From: Desulfosporosinus meridiei DSM 13257
GTDB lineage: Bacteria; Bacillota; Desulfitobacteriia; Desulfitobacteriales; Desulfitobacteriaceae
Direction of reading: 5' to 3'
Length of the DNA: 64,000 bases
Assembly: GCF_000231385.2 (NCBI RefSeq)
Contig: NC_018515.1
Coordinates: 1,694,501-1,758,500 of the forward strand
The notes under the pieces were generated by a model, which saw only the letters and a list, made by a program, of their open reading frames with translations, searched no databases and was not told where the DNA came from. The position numbers and the translations under genes are program-made. Below are positions 26,227 through 34,859 of the stretch, piece by piece (position 1 is the stretch's first letter; every line of letters starts with the position of its first letter).

Positions 26227-26685
26227 ATGGAACAACTTGAGTATCGTATTCTAGATGAGGAAAAAAACTATCCTGCACTTTATCATTTTGAAGCAATTCC
26301 AAAGGATGAAGTCATGGTTCGCTTTATTGCTGACTATTTAGTAAAGGATGGAGTTGTGTACGAAAAAACATCAAATGCAATTGAAGCACCATTATATATA
26401 ATCTATGTAAAATTGACACAAGACGAAAAACCTTTGTTGAAGAGTCCTCCATCTAAGATGAGTTTAGGTTATATTGCTCTTGAGATACGGGAATTTAGTG
26501 AATATACTTCCGAATATCCTATTATAACAAATTTAGAATTTAATTCATTATCTGATCTTGCGCTGCTGGCCCAATGCAATTATTTTATGTTAGGTAATGA
26601 GGAGTGGGAAAAAACCTCATTTGAAGTTGATGAGGATCGACAAAGATATGTTCTCTATGCAATTAGAGTAAGTAAAGAAACATAG
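26227..26685 (+). CDS. Conserved hypothetical protein upstream of a lipoprotein/ATP-grasp/DUF350 set
   Basis: 152 residues from ATG 26227, after GGGGG; the longer frame from 26185 overlaps lplA. It is soluble and acidic, with no recognised motif. By position, first in a set with a lipoprotein, a glutathionylspermidine-synthase-like enzyme and a DUF350 membrane protein, it may correspond to the YjfK (DUF2491)-type gene of the E. coli yjf cluster. Sequence similarity to that family is not evident by eye. Confidence 0.6.
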   Translation: MEQLEYRILDEEKNYPALYHFEAIPKDEVMVRFIADYLVKDGVVYEKTSNAIEAPLYIIYVKLTQDEKPLLKSPPSKMSLGYIALEIREFSEYTSEYPIITNLEFNSLSDLALLAQCNYFMLGNEEWEKTSFEVDEDRQRYVLYAIRVSKET

Positions 26686-26699
26686 AGGGGAGAAAATAG

Positions 26700-27098
26700 G
26701 TGAACAAAAGTACTAAGTTAGTAAGTTTATTTCTCACGACAGCTCTGATATTTGGCACAACTGCCTGTGCTCCACAACAGCAAGTTGTCTACGACGATGA
26801 AGGAAATCCAATTACTATCGAAGAAGATGATGATGATGATAATGATGGCATTTTCGGTAGGGTCTTAGCTCCCTTAGGATTTTCGAAAAAGCATTCAGGT
26901 GCAGTCAAATCCCTAAAACCCTCTGGTATAACCAGTGGTGGTTCAAGTTATCCGAATTCCAGCGGTACTGGGGCCTCAAATAACTCAGGGATTTCCTCAG
27001 GAAGCAGTTCATCGAAGGCTTCAGGATCATCAGGATCCAGCGGTATTTCAAGTGGTTCACACGGGGGAATAGGCGGGGGTGGCTCAAGTGCCAGCTGA
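26700..27098 (+). CDS. Lipoprotein with acidic and Ser/Gly-rich low-complexity regions
   Basis: 132 residues with a lipoprotein signal whose lipobox ends FGTTAC, so the mature N-terminal Cys is at about residue 23. After it comes a short acidic patch (EEDDDDDND) and then, from residue 75, a tail almost entirely of Ser, Gly and Ala. GAGGGGAG precedes the GTG start. Its end overlaps the ATP-grasp gene by 20 bp. By context it could be the counterpart of the DUF1190-type lipoprotein YjfM/YgiB, which also has a Gly/Ser-rich tail (inference). Confidence 0.65.
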   Translation: MNKSTKLVSLFLTTALIFGTTACAPQQQVVYDDEGNPITIEEDDDDDNDGIFGRVLAPLGFSKKHSGAVKSLKPSGITSGGSSYPNSSGTGASNNSGISSGSSSSKASGSSGSSGISSGSHGGIGGGGSSAS

Positions 27099-28353
27099 CC
27101 TTTCCTATTCGAAGATCAGGGAACTGCTTTACACACCTCTGCGGGAAGTTTTTTCCTGGGATCGTATTGATGGGGTTGAGTATGGATTGGCTGGAATTCA
27201 TTATATAAGCCCTGAATTTCGCCAGGAAATTGCCTGGGCAACTGAAGCATTAGGGAAAATTTTTGCAAAAACTGTCTATGCGGTTCAAACTGCAGATGAT
27301 GCACTATTGATGGAATTAGGAATTCCCCAGGAAGCGATCCCTGCAGCTCGTGTTATAGTGAAACCTGATCTGGTGACAGCGATTGGTCGGTTTGATTTCA
27401 TTAATACCTCTGAAGGATTGAAGATGATAGAGTTTAACTCTGATACACCAACAAGTGTTGTCGAAGCGTTCTTTGTTAATCATAAAGCAAGTGCATTTTT
27501 CGGCGCTCAAAGCCTAAATGAAGGGATGGAAGCTAATATCCGAGATGTTTTTGCAGAGATGCTTCAATCCTATAAAGAGCTTGGTTACGAAATAGATTCA
27601 ATAGTGTTTAGTGCCTTGGGGTGGCACGATGAGGACAGAGATACTGTGAAATACTTAATGAAGCAATCAGGACTCACGGCAAAATTTGTTGCTCTTGAAG
27701 ACTTGAGGATCTTTGATGATCGATTGTGTGCATTAATTAACGATCAGCTCTTACCCATTGACGTATGGTATCGGCTTCATGCTTTAGAGAAATTGGTTGA
27801 AGATAAGGATGAAGCGGATAATTATCCTACGGGAGCTCATGTTCTCGATCTTGTAGCTAGAGGAAAGCTGGCAATAATTAACCCTCCATCAGCTTTTGTC
27901 GCTCAATCAAAGGCTCTTCTTAGTCTCATTTGGAATTTACACGAAGCAGGCGAGTTTTTTACTCCTACAGAGCATCACATAATTGAAAAGTATATGCTTC
28001 CTACATACATGGAAAACCAGTTCCAAGATAAAGCTGCGTATGTTACCAAACCGATATTTGGGCGAGAAGGCGGAGCAGTTTGTTTATATGAATCAAACGG
28101 AGAGCTAGTTGAAAAAGACAATGATAGTTGTTATTGGGAACAGCCTATGGTCTTTCAGAAACGAGTCGAGATGGAAGAAGTTGAATGTAATACAGAGCAT
28201 GGTCTGTTTAGAGGCAGATTGCTTTGGGGTTCCTTCTTAGTTGGAGGAAAAGCATCTGCAATAAGTGCGCGGATAGGTGGTAGAATAACAGGCAATTTAG
28301 CATGCTATTTACCTACCGGAGTAAAACAAGTTGAACGTTCTTACAGAGAATAA
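27079..28353 (+). CDS. Glutathionylspermidine-synthase-like ATP-grasp enzyme (YgiC/YjfC family)
   Basis: 424 residues, GTG start overlapping the lipoprotein gene; GTG 27088 is an alternative. Family features are the N-terminal FSWDRIDGVEYGLAG, the substrate region FDFINTSEGLKMIEFNSDTPTSVVE and the ATP-grasp C-terminus KPIFGREGGAVCLYE...RLLWGSFLVGG. It lacks the amidase domain of E. coli Gss, as YgiC and YjfC do. It probably forms an amide bond with ATP, but the substrates are unknown. The neighbours (lipoprotein, DUF350) repeat the yjfM-yjfC-yjfL association. Confidence 0.82.
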   Translation: MAQVPADLSYSKIRELLYTPLREVFSWDRIDGVEYGLAGIHYISPEFRQEIAWATEALGKIFAKTVYAVQTADDALLMELGIPQEAIPAARVIVKPDLVTAIGRFDFINTSEGLKMIEFNSDTPTSVVEAFFVNHKASAFFGAQSLNEGMEANIRDVFAEMLQSYKELGYEIDSIVFSALGWHDEDRDTVKYLMKQSGLTAKFVALEDLRIFDDRLCALINDQLLPIDVWYRLHALEKLVEDKDEADNYPTGAHVLDLVARGKLAIINPPSAFVAQSKALLSLIWNLHEAGEFFTPTEHHIIEKYMLPTYMENQFQDKAAYVTKPIFGREGGAVCLYESNGELVEKDNDSCYWEQPMVFQKRVEMEEVECNTEHGLFRGRLLWGSFLVGGKASAISARIGGRITGNLACYLPTGVKQVERSYRE

Positions 28354-28378
28354 CTGAAAAGGTGAGGTGGGAATATAC

Positions 28379-28804
28379 ATGTATTTAATGAATTTTTTAA
28401 TGTATTTAGGTGTAACAATTCCCTTAATGATTATCTCGATGGCTCTTTTTTCCTTAACGACACCCTACAAAGAATTTAAAATCCTTGCTGATGGGGATGA
28501 TTTGGATAACCTACGTAAAGTGTCAGCAGCAAAAGCAGTGGCCTTTGATCTTGGTGGTAAAGTATTAGGAACAGCAATATTGCTTGCCTCTGCCATTTAC
28601 CACTCAATCGATCTCTGGGACATGGTTGTTTGGACAATGACCGGAACTATTTCTCTAATCATAGTGTATTGGTTGTTTGAACTATTAACGCCTGCAATAA
28701 AAGTGCGCCAGGAAATTCCTAATGGGAATATTGGAGTAGGTTTTTTCTCCTTTTGTTTAAGTGTTGCGACTGGGGTTTTGATGGCTTCATTAATAAGTTA
28801 TTAG
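28379..28804 (+). CDS. DUF350 membrane protein (YjfL-like)
   Basis: A 141-residue protein from ATG 28379 (GGTGGG upstream); GTG 28367 is possible. Four hydrophobic helices with the DUF350 pattern: a pair of repeats, each with a small-residue-rich segment (AVAFDLGGKVLGTAILLASAIYHS, NIGVGFFSFCLSVATGVLMASLI). It is the last gene of the set beginning at 26227. Related genes elsewhere also sit next to YjfC/YgiC-type ATP-grasp genes. Function unknown. Confidence 0.75.
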   Translation: MYLMNFLMYLGVTIPLMIISMALFSLTTPYKEFKILADGDDLDNLRKVSAAKAVAFDLGGKVLGTAILLASAIYHSIDLWDMVVWTMTGTISLIIVYWLFELLTPAIKVRQEIPNGNIGVGFFSFCLSVATGVLMASLISY

Positions 28805-28870
28805 TGTTTTTATTTAAATAATTTATTTTTTTAAAAATCCATTAATAGCGCCATGTGATCATTACCAATG

Positions 28871-28920
28871 AGGATTCCAACGTCGGAATAAGTATGCCGA
28901 CTGGAATCCTTATTTTGATT
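28871..28920 (+). terminator. Terminator after the DUF350 gene
   Basis: A long stem (aggattcca...tggaatcct plus cgtcgg/ccgac with a bulge), then tattttgatt. Confidence 0.8.
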
Positions 28921-29034
28921 GTGGCTGAAATAAAGAAAAATAGTTTATAATTTGTTTATAGACTGTTTAGGGAAATTCAAGACCACTGGTTTACACTATA
29001 GGTAGGATCTACAAAATATAAGGAGTTGGCACGG

Positions 29035-30297
29035 ATGAAATTCAAGAAGAAAACAGCAACGCTTGTAAGTTTTACAGTAGGAACTCTGTTGTTAGCCACA
29101 ACAGCTTTGGCTGATATTACAAGTAAAAGCGGATACGAGGAACTAAAGTACTCCATTAAACTAACAGCAGAGCAAACCAGTGAGAAATATGACAGCTTCA
29201 CTTTGGATTTTTCCATGGCTCTAAAGGATAACGGAAAAACGATCATGAATAATAACGAAGTAGGTAAGTTTGATAGAAAGAACAGTGCTTCTGAAAGCTT
29301 ATCAACTGGCTTGAGTCTTAACGGAGATAAAAGATCCTCCCAAAGCTACTCGGACAAAACTACTGTTATTCATACATCTGCCGGTGATCCAACTTATTAC
29401 GTAACTGAATATACCAAGGAAAGAAAGGAAGAAATCTTTAGTAACCCATTTAAAGAGGAAGAAGCTGAAGATCTCGAAAAAATTGCTGACGCTCTCGTAG
29501 GCAGCCTAAAAGATCATGTTGTAGTCACGGAAAATTCTGATGGAACTAAAGCTTTATCCGGTTCTCTTACTGAAGTACAAATTCCGTCCTTAATCAATGC
29601 TGTTGCATCATTTCAGTTAAAGCAAGAGTTTAACGGTAATGGCAATCAAGGAAGTAGCATGCCACATTTAACAAAGGATGTCTTTGTTAAAGAAGTAACA
29701 GGGTCTGCTAAGGTAAACCCTGATGGAGTAATGGAGAGTATCCTAGGAACTGCAGTATTGTCAGGTAAAGATGAGCAGGGAACAGTTCATGAGATTTCAA
29801 TTGAGGCCCTAATTAAAGTTAAAGATATTAACTCCACTAAGGTTTCGAAACCAAATCTTGAAGGAAAGAAAGTAATCAAGAACGTTGCCAAAGATTATTC
29901 TGATTCTGAGATCTCAAACCCAGAGAAGTTTATCGGTAAGTTTAAAAATGATATCGTGATTGAGAAAGACGGAAAGTTTGTTAAAGTTGGTGAAAGAACC
30001 CTTGATATCACCAAGATGGATAATAAAAACGTTGCGGGTCGATATTCCGAGACATACAAGCAGGGATTTGAAAATTATGCCTCCGATTTCAGTGAACTAA
30101 CCTTTACTGCTCAAATTGAGAAGGATCAACGAGGAAATGCAGACTTTGAGGGTACTAGCAAATCCGGTGAAAAAGTACGAGGTAACATTTATTTTAGTGA
30201 GTATGATGGGAAAGTAAACTTCAGTATCCAGAATATGAATTCGCCATATGCTGGAGGTTTAATGTTTGATTCCTCGTTTAGCCCTGATTTAGATTAA
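29035..30297 (+). CDS. Secreted protein of unknown function
   Basis: I chose ATG 29035, with AAGGAG 9 nt upstream, over TTG 29026. 420 residues. It has a classical signal peptide (MKFKKKTATLV...LLLATTALA, cleavage after ALA near residue 24) and a hydrophilic, beta-rich mature part rich in Ser, Lys, Asp and Glu. No enzyme motif is seen. It is followed by an ABC exporter and a two-component system in the same orientation, with a partial terminator hairpin (30318-30343) between. The protein may report on or be served by that envelope-stress-like system (inference). Confidence 0.7.
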   Translation: MKFKKKTATLVSFTVGTLLLATTALADITSKSGYEELKYSIKLTAEQTSEKYDSFTLDFSMALKDNGKTIMNNNEVGKFDRKNSASESLSTGLSLNGDKRSSQSYSDKTTVIHTSAGDPTYYVTEYTKERKEEIFSNPFKEEEAEDLEKIADALVGSLKDHVVVTENSDGTKALSGSLTEVQIPSLINAVASFQLKQEFNGNGNQGSSMPHLTKDVFVKEVTGSAKVNPDGVMESILGTAVLSGKDEQGTVHEISIEALIKVKDINSTKVSKPNLEGKKVIKNVAKDYSDSEISNPEKFIGKFKNDIVIEKDGKFVKVGERTLDITKMDNKNVAGRYSETYKQGFENYASDFSELTFTAQIEKDQRGNADFEGTSKSGEKVRGNIYFSEYDGKVNFSIQNMNSPYAGGLMFDSSFSPDLD

Positions 30298-30317
30298 CAA
30301 TATAAGCACTAACTGAG

Positions 30318-30357
30318 GACTGCCGGGATACTTCTCGGCAGTCGCCTTAGCTTTTCA
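30318..30357 (+). terminator. Hairpin between the secreted protein and the ABC operon
   Basis: Stem gactgccg/cggcagtc, followed by gccttagctttt. The T tract is weak, so partial readthrough is likely. Confidence 0.5.
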
Positions 30358-30373
30358 TAAATGGAGGTCAGAC

Positions 30374-31114
30374 ATGGAAAAGGTTATTGAGATTTTAAAC
30401 TTGACGAAAACATACGGAAATGGTCGTGGAATATACGATTTAAATCTGGATATTTATAAAGGAGATATCTTTGGATTTCTGGGGCCCAATGGTGCCGGAA
30501 AAACAACGGCCATGAAAATCATGACGGGTCTGATTCGACCGGAAAATGGGGATGTAAAAATTTTGGGTCATAGTGTCATAGAAGAATATGAAAAAGCTAT
30601 GGCTAAGGTGGGATGTTTGATTGAAATTGCAGAGTCCTACCAATTCTTAAGTGCCTTTGAAAATCTGAAACAAATAGCTCGTTATTATCCCGATGTAGAT
30701 TATAAAAGAATTGATGAGGTCTTAGAACTTACAGGAATGTACAAGTTTAAACATGAAAAGACGAAAAAATTCTCTTTAGGGATGAAGCAACGCTTAGGTC
30801 TGGCTGCTGCCGTATTATCAAGACCAAAGGTTGTTATTCTTGATGAGCCTCTAAATGGGCTTGATGTCGAGGGAATGATTGATATTCGTAAAATGATTCA
30901 GAGCTTAGCGGAAAAGGAACAAACGACATTTTTTATTTCCAGTCACTTAATTCACGATGTGGAGTTAACTTGTAACCGAATCGGTGTAATCTACAATGGA
31001 AGAATACTAAATGTCGAAAATACTGATGCAATTTTAAAGAACTATGCGACACTAGAAAATTACTTTGTAAGTGAGGTAGAGAGAAATGGCCGTGTTTCAA
31101 GCAGCGCTTCTTAA
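30374..31114 (+). CDS. ABC transporter ATP-binding protein (BcrA-like)
   Basis: 246 residues with Walker A GPNGAGKTT (near residue 37), a signature FSLGMKQR (normally LSGGQ-like), Walker B VVILDEPLNGLD and the switch His in SSHL. The degenerate signature and size match the BcrA/NatA group used in bacitracin-type resistance and small-molecule export. GGAGG precedes the ATG. Its last 29 bases overlap the permease gene, so translation is likely coupled. Confidence 0.9.
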   Translation: MEKVIEILNLTKTYGNGRGIYDLNLDIYKGDIFGFLGPNGAGKTTAMKIMTGLIRPENGDVKILGHSVIEEYEKAMAKVGCLIEIAESYQFLSAFENLKQIARYYPDVDYKRIDEVLELTGMYKFKHEKTKKFSLGMKQRLGLAAAVLSRPKVVILDEPLNGLDVEGMIDIRKMIQSLAEKEQTTFFISSHLIHDVELTCNRIGVIYNGRILNVENTDAILKNYATLENYFVSEVERNGRVSSSAS

Positions 31115-31838
31115 TGAAATTGAGAAGCTCTACAGAAAGAAAAAAGTATTAGTTGCCATTTTGCTGTCTCTTGCCGTAATTGTTATCGGACAGTTGGTGA
31201 TTGTGGGAGTAAGAAGTGGATTTGGACTTAGAGGAACGGGCAGTGTAGAATTTCCTATGCTCGTTTTGTCTGTAGTAGTGAACACCATATTGCCTTTATT
31301 TACAGCTTTAGTGACAATCGACAGTTTTTCTGGGGAGTTTAGTCAAAATAGTATGCGCATAACTCTTACTCGACCTATTAGTAGGTTTAAGATCTATACA
31401 GCTAAGATTACATCAATAATCATATTTATCTTGGGAGCGCTTCTTCTTCTGCTCGTTTTTTCAATGCTTGCAGGATTTATATTCAATGCCAATTCAGCGT
31501 CCTTTGATTCTCTAGGGAGAACAGTCTTTTCCTACCTGGTTAGTATTCTTCCCATGACAGTTTTAGCCTTAGGAATTGTTCTTTTAGCGAATATCTTTAG
31601 GAGTGGAATTGCTGTATTTTTCATATCAATCTTAATCTTTCTCGCGTTTAAAGTACTGGGTTTACTCTTTTCCCAGTATTCTAGTTTATTCTTGACTACC
31701 CAACTTGATTGGTATAATCTATTTTTGGTTAATTCATTTCCTCTTGCTAAGATCGCCCGTCAGTTTCTGATAATGCTGGGATCAGGTATTATGTTGTTCT
31801 CGGCAGGTTTCTATATCTTTGATAAAAAAGAATTCTAA
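31086..31838 (+). CDS. ABC-2 family permease
   Basis: 250 residues with six membrane helices in the ABC-2 layout: a first helix after the short N-terminus, then FSGEFSQNSMRITLTRPISR between helices 2 and 3, the region typical of the NatB/BcrB group. It pairs with the overlapping ATPase gene. The substrate is unknown; antimicrobial peptide or antibiotic export is the usual role for such pairs beside a sensor kinase and regulator. Confidence 0.85.
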   Translation: MAVFQAALLNEIEKLYRKKKVLVAILLSLAVIVIGQLVIVGVRSGFGLRGTGSVEFPMLVLSVVVNTILPLFTALVTIDSFSGEFSQNSMRITLTRPISRFKIYTAKITSIIIFILGALLLLLVFSMLAGFIFNANSASFDSLGRTVFSYLVSILPMTVLALGIVLLANIFRSGIAVFFISILIFLAFKVLGLLFSQYSSLFLTTQLDWYNLFLVNSFPLAKIARQFLIMLGSGIMLFSAGFYIFDKKEF

Positions 31839-31850
31839 GGTGACGACGTC

Positions 31851-33275
31851 ATGAAGCTTAAAACACGTTTAATTTTAGCTAATGCATCTACAGTAGTGAT
31901 CCCAATGATTACTACTGTTATTATTGCATTGGCTGTTTTTTTTATATTTGGCAAATTATTTGGAATTGGTTTTTCTTATGAGCACCAGCAAAAGCAGTCA
32001 ATGCTAAAGTTCGAGTTAATCAGTGAAACTAGTACTTGGAGGAGAACACCTGAGGTTTTCGATGAAATAAGTTATCAGAAATATTTGTTAGAGCAACTTC
32101 AAGCAATACATGGCGAGATACTTTTAATAAAGGATGATGACATTAAATTTTCATCCAGGAATTTTTCAAAAATTGAGGTGGCCAAAGCCCTAGAAGTAGG
32201 TGACATCGTAGGTAAAAGTGAACATTTAAGTATTGATAATACCTCCTATTCAGTTCAAAAGGTTGATATTAAGTACAAAGATGGTTCTTTAGGAGTTGCT
32301 TTGTTGCTTCTGCCTGTGGATCATGAGAATGGTATTAACAGTTTACTAATACTGCTGGTTGTATCATTCATTCTGACCTTTGCATTCACAAATATTATCG
32401 TTCTCTATCAATTTTCTCGAAGTATTATTAATCCTCTCCACACCTTACAAAGCGCTGCAGCGGAAATTGCTAAGGGGAATCTGGATTACTCGATTGGAGA
32501 GGAAGGGGATGAGGAAATACAGGCTTTATGCCGTGATTTAGAACTCATGCGTATTAAACTTAAAGACTCAGTTCACACTCAATTAAAGTATGAAGATAAT
32601 CGTAAACTGCTGGTTTCGAGCATTTCTCATGACTTAAAAACTCCTGTAACATCGATAAAAGGGTATGTAGAAGGGATTTTAGACGGAATAGCAAGTAACC
32701 CAGAGAAAGTTGAACGCTACTTAAAAACTATTGCCTTGAAGGCACATCAAATTGATCAAATGATTGATGATCTCCTCCTCTACGCTAAGTTGGATTTAAA
32801 CCAAATCCCTTTTGATTTTGAAAGAATAGATATTGTAGGGTATCTCCAGTCATGTATTCTAGAATATGAACCTGAGTTAGAACGTAACCATATTGGAATT
32901 TCTTTTTCTAATGAATTGAATCAGCAACAACATGTGTTAATAGATCGGGAACGAATGAGACGTGTCATAATGAACATTTTCGATAACTCTTGTAAATATA
33001 TGATGAGCCATGGTCAGGGGGAAATCTCAATTTTTCTTAGAGACACCGTTTCAAGTATAATTATCGAGCTGCGTGATAATGGATCAGGGATTGAGGAGAG
33101 AGATTTGCCTCATATTTTTGATCGATTTTATCGATCAGATGCAGCACGCTACAAAGGCAGCGGTTTAGGGCTGGCTATTGCCAAGCAGATTATTGAAGGG
33201 CATAATGGTAGAGTATGGGCTGTCAGTCATGGAAAAGAAGGTACTAGTATCATGATCTCACTAAGTAAGTCATGA
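31851..33275 (+). CDS. Membrane sensor histidine kinase
   Basis: 474 residues. Two membrane helices (about 14-38 and 164-187) enclose an extracellular sensor domain, followed by HAMP (188-240), a HisKA domain with the phosphorylated His260 (SSISHDLKTP) and a HATPase_c domain (N box NIFDNSCKYM, G1 box RDNGSGIEE, F box FDRFYR, G2 box GSGLGLAIAK). All catalytic boxes are intact. It follows the ABC pair by 12 bp and precedes its response regulator by 12 bp. Confidence 0.92.
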   Translation: MKLKTRLILANASTVVIPMITTVIIALAVFFIFGKLFGIGFSYEHQQKQSMLKFELISETSTWRRTPEVFDEISYQKYLLEQLQAIHGEILLIKDDDIKFSSRNFSKIEVAKALEVGDIVGKSEHLSIDNTSYSVQKVDIKYKDGSLGVALLLLPVDHENGINSLLILLVVSFILTFAFTNIIVLYQFSRSIINPLHTLQSAAAEIAKGNLDYSIGEEGDEEIQALCRDLELMRIKLKDSVHTQLKYEDNRKLLVSSISHDLKTPVTSIKGYVEGILDGIASNPEKVERYLKTIALKAHQIDQMIDDLLLYAKLDLNQIPFDFERIDIVGYLQSCILEYEPELERNHIGISFSNELNQQQHVLIDRERMRRVIMNIFDNSCKYMMSHGQGEISIFLRDTVSSIIIELRDNGSGIEERDLPHIFDRFYRSDAARYKGSGLGLAIAKQIIEGHNGRVWAVSHGKEGTSIMISLSKS

Positions 33276-33287
33276 TGGGGGAAAGAA

Positions 33288-33986
33288 ATGAAAAAGATTT
33301 TAATCATTGAGGATGATCTAAGTATTGCTGAGTTGCAAAAGGATTACCTCGAGGTTGCTGGATTTGAAGTTAATGTATATAACAATGGGATTGAGGGCTT
33401 AAAGGCCTTTCAAGATAATAAAGTTGATCTGCTTATTTTAGATATAATGCTACCCGGTATGGATGGTTTAGAAATCCTACGTAATTTGAAGGATGATAAA
33501 GATGTCCCGGTTCTTTTAGTCTCTGCTAAAAAAGAAGAAATTGACAAGATTAAAGGCCTAAGCTCAGGTGCAGATGATTATATAACTAAACCATTTAGCC
33601 CCGGTGAGTTAGTAGCGAGAGTAAAAGCTCATTTGGAAAACTATGAAAGGTTAAAGCTAAGATTTAGTGAAGGGGCCAAAAAAACCAATGCCTTATCAAT
33701 TCGTGGCCTAAAAATTGATATAGACTCCCATAGAGTCTTTGTGTTGGGCAAGGAGGTAAATCTAGCCCAGAAAGAATATGCTTTATTATTGTATATGGCC
33801 CAAAATCCAAACAGAGTATTCGGGCGTGAAGAATTGTTTGAAAGAGTATGGGGCTTGGAAGCTATGGGGGATTCTGCCACAGTCACTGTTCACATTGCAA
33901 GAATTCGTGAGAAGATCGAGAGTGATTTATCGAATCCCCAATATATTGAAACAGTATGGGGAGCAGGGTATAGGTTTAGAGTATGA
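33288..33986 (+). CDS. OmpR/PhoB-family response regulator
   Basis: 232 residues. The receiver domain has acidic residues EDD (8-10), the phospho-acceptor Asp52 (LILDIMLPG) and Lys in ITKPF. The C-terminal winged-helix DNA-binding domain is about 133-232 and ends GAGYRFRV. It is the partner of the kinase just upstream and probably regulates the ABC genes of its own operon (inference). Confidence 0.93.
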   Translation: MKKILIIEDDLSIAELQKDYLEVAGFEVNVYNNGIEGLKAFQDNKVDLLILDIMLPGMDGLEILRNLKDDKDVPVLLVSAKKEEIDKIKGLSSGADDYITKPFSPGELVARVKAHLENYERLKLRFSEGAKKTNALSIRGLKIDIDSHRVFVLGKEVNLAQKEYALLLYMAQNPNRVFGREELFERVWGLEAMGDSATVTVHIARIREKIESDLSNPQYIETVWGAGYRFRV

Positions 33987-34004
33987 GTTGTTAAGGAGGA
34001 CAAA

Positions 34005-34655
34005 ATGGATCAACAATCGGCTGCCCGAAAAAAAGTGGTAGAGAAGGGGAAAGAAATACTTGCCGCAAATCTTACCATCGGAACTTGGGGGAATATTAGT
34101 TGTCGAATTTCGGGTGAGAATTGTATAGCAATAACTCCGTCAGGAATGAGTTACAACACCCTAGAGCCTGAGGATATTGTAGTATTAGACTTGAACGGAA
34201 ATATTGTCAGTGGGAAGCGAAAGCCCTCTGTAGAAGTACCCTTGCATTTATCAATTTATAATGCACGCCAGGATGTTGAGGCAATAATCCATACCCACAG
34301 TGCCTACGCCACTGCTATGGCAGTGGCCAGAAAAGAAATTCCCGGAGCGGTTGAGGATTTAGTTCAGATTGCGGGTGGTAATGTACGGGTCAATGACTAT
34401 GCCTTACCAGGTACGGAACAGTTAGGGATTAACACAGTTAAAGCACTGGAAGGGCGTTATGCTGTATTGCTTGCAAATCACGGTATGCTCGGTGTTGGAC
34501 GTGATTTGGATGAAGCTCTAAAAGTCTGTCAAATCGTTGAAAAATCGGCCCAAATCGTTCTTCTTGCCCAGATGATGGGGGGAGTGGTTGAATTGCCACA
34601 AGAGGATATCGATGGGATGCGGAAATTTTACTTAGAGGTTTATAGCCAGGGCTGA
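34005..34655 (+). CDS. Class II aldolase/adducin-family protein
   Basis: 216 residues, AAGGAGG before the ATG. It has the FucA/AraD/MtnB fold: GTWGNISCRI, ITPSGMSY, the zinc ligands in HTHSAYATAMA and the later LLANHGMLG. It may cleave or epimerise a sugar phosphate such as fuculose-1-P, ribulose-5-P or methylthioribulose-1-P. The neighbouring ahcY suggests salvage of S-adenosylmethionine by-products, as in the 5-deoxypentose (DHAP) shunt; no kinase or isomerase partner is seen in the window. Confidence 0.8.
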   Translation: MDQQSAARKKVVEKGKEILAANLTIGTWGNISCRISGENCIAITPSGMSYNTLEPEDIVVLDLNGNIVSGKRKPSVEVPLHLSIYNARQDVEAIIHTHSAYATAMAVARKEIPGAVEDLVQIAGGNVRVNDYALPGTEQLGINTVKALEGRYAVLLANHGMLGVGRDLDEALKVCQIVEKSAQIVLLAQMMGGVVELPQEDIDGMRKFYLEVYSQG

Positions 34656-34688
34656 GATTGTAGATTTGTATTAGGACAGCGTAACAGT

Positions 34689-34718
34689 TTGAAGAGGGAT
34701 ATACTTTTAGAGTATAAT
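34689..34718 (+). promoter_or_regulatory. Putative promoter of ahcY
   Basis: TTGAAG, an 18-bp spacer and TATAAT, about 140 bp upstream of ahcY. No SAH or SAM riboswitch was recognised in the leader. Confidence 0.55.
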
Positions 34719-34859
34719 CAGTTAGGACAACACATAATTGCTATGACAGCATATAATAAATCTCAATAGATTGTATTACAGGGACGATACGATAATCAGT
34801 TTATGATTGTATTCTGATCCAAATCTATTATTGAGAATTACGAAAGAAGGTTTTTACAC

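Noticed and set aside
34656-34859. SAH or SAM riboswitch before ahcY
   Set aside because: No conserved core of any SAM/SAH riboswitch class could be recognised; only a promoter is supported.
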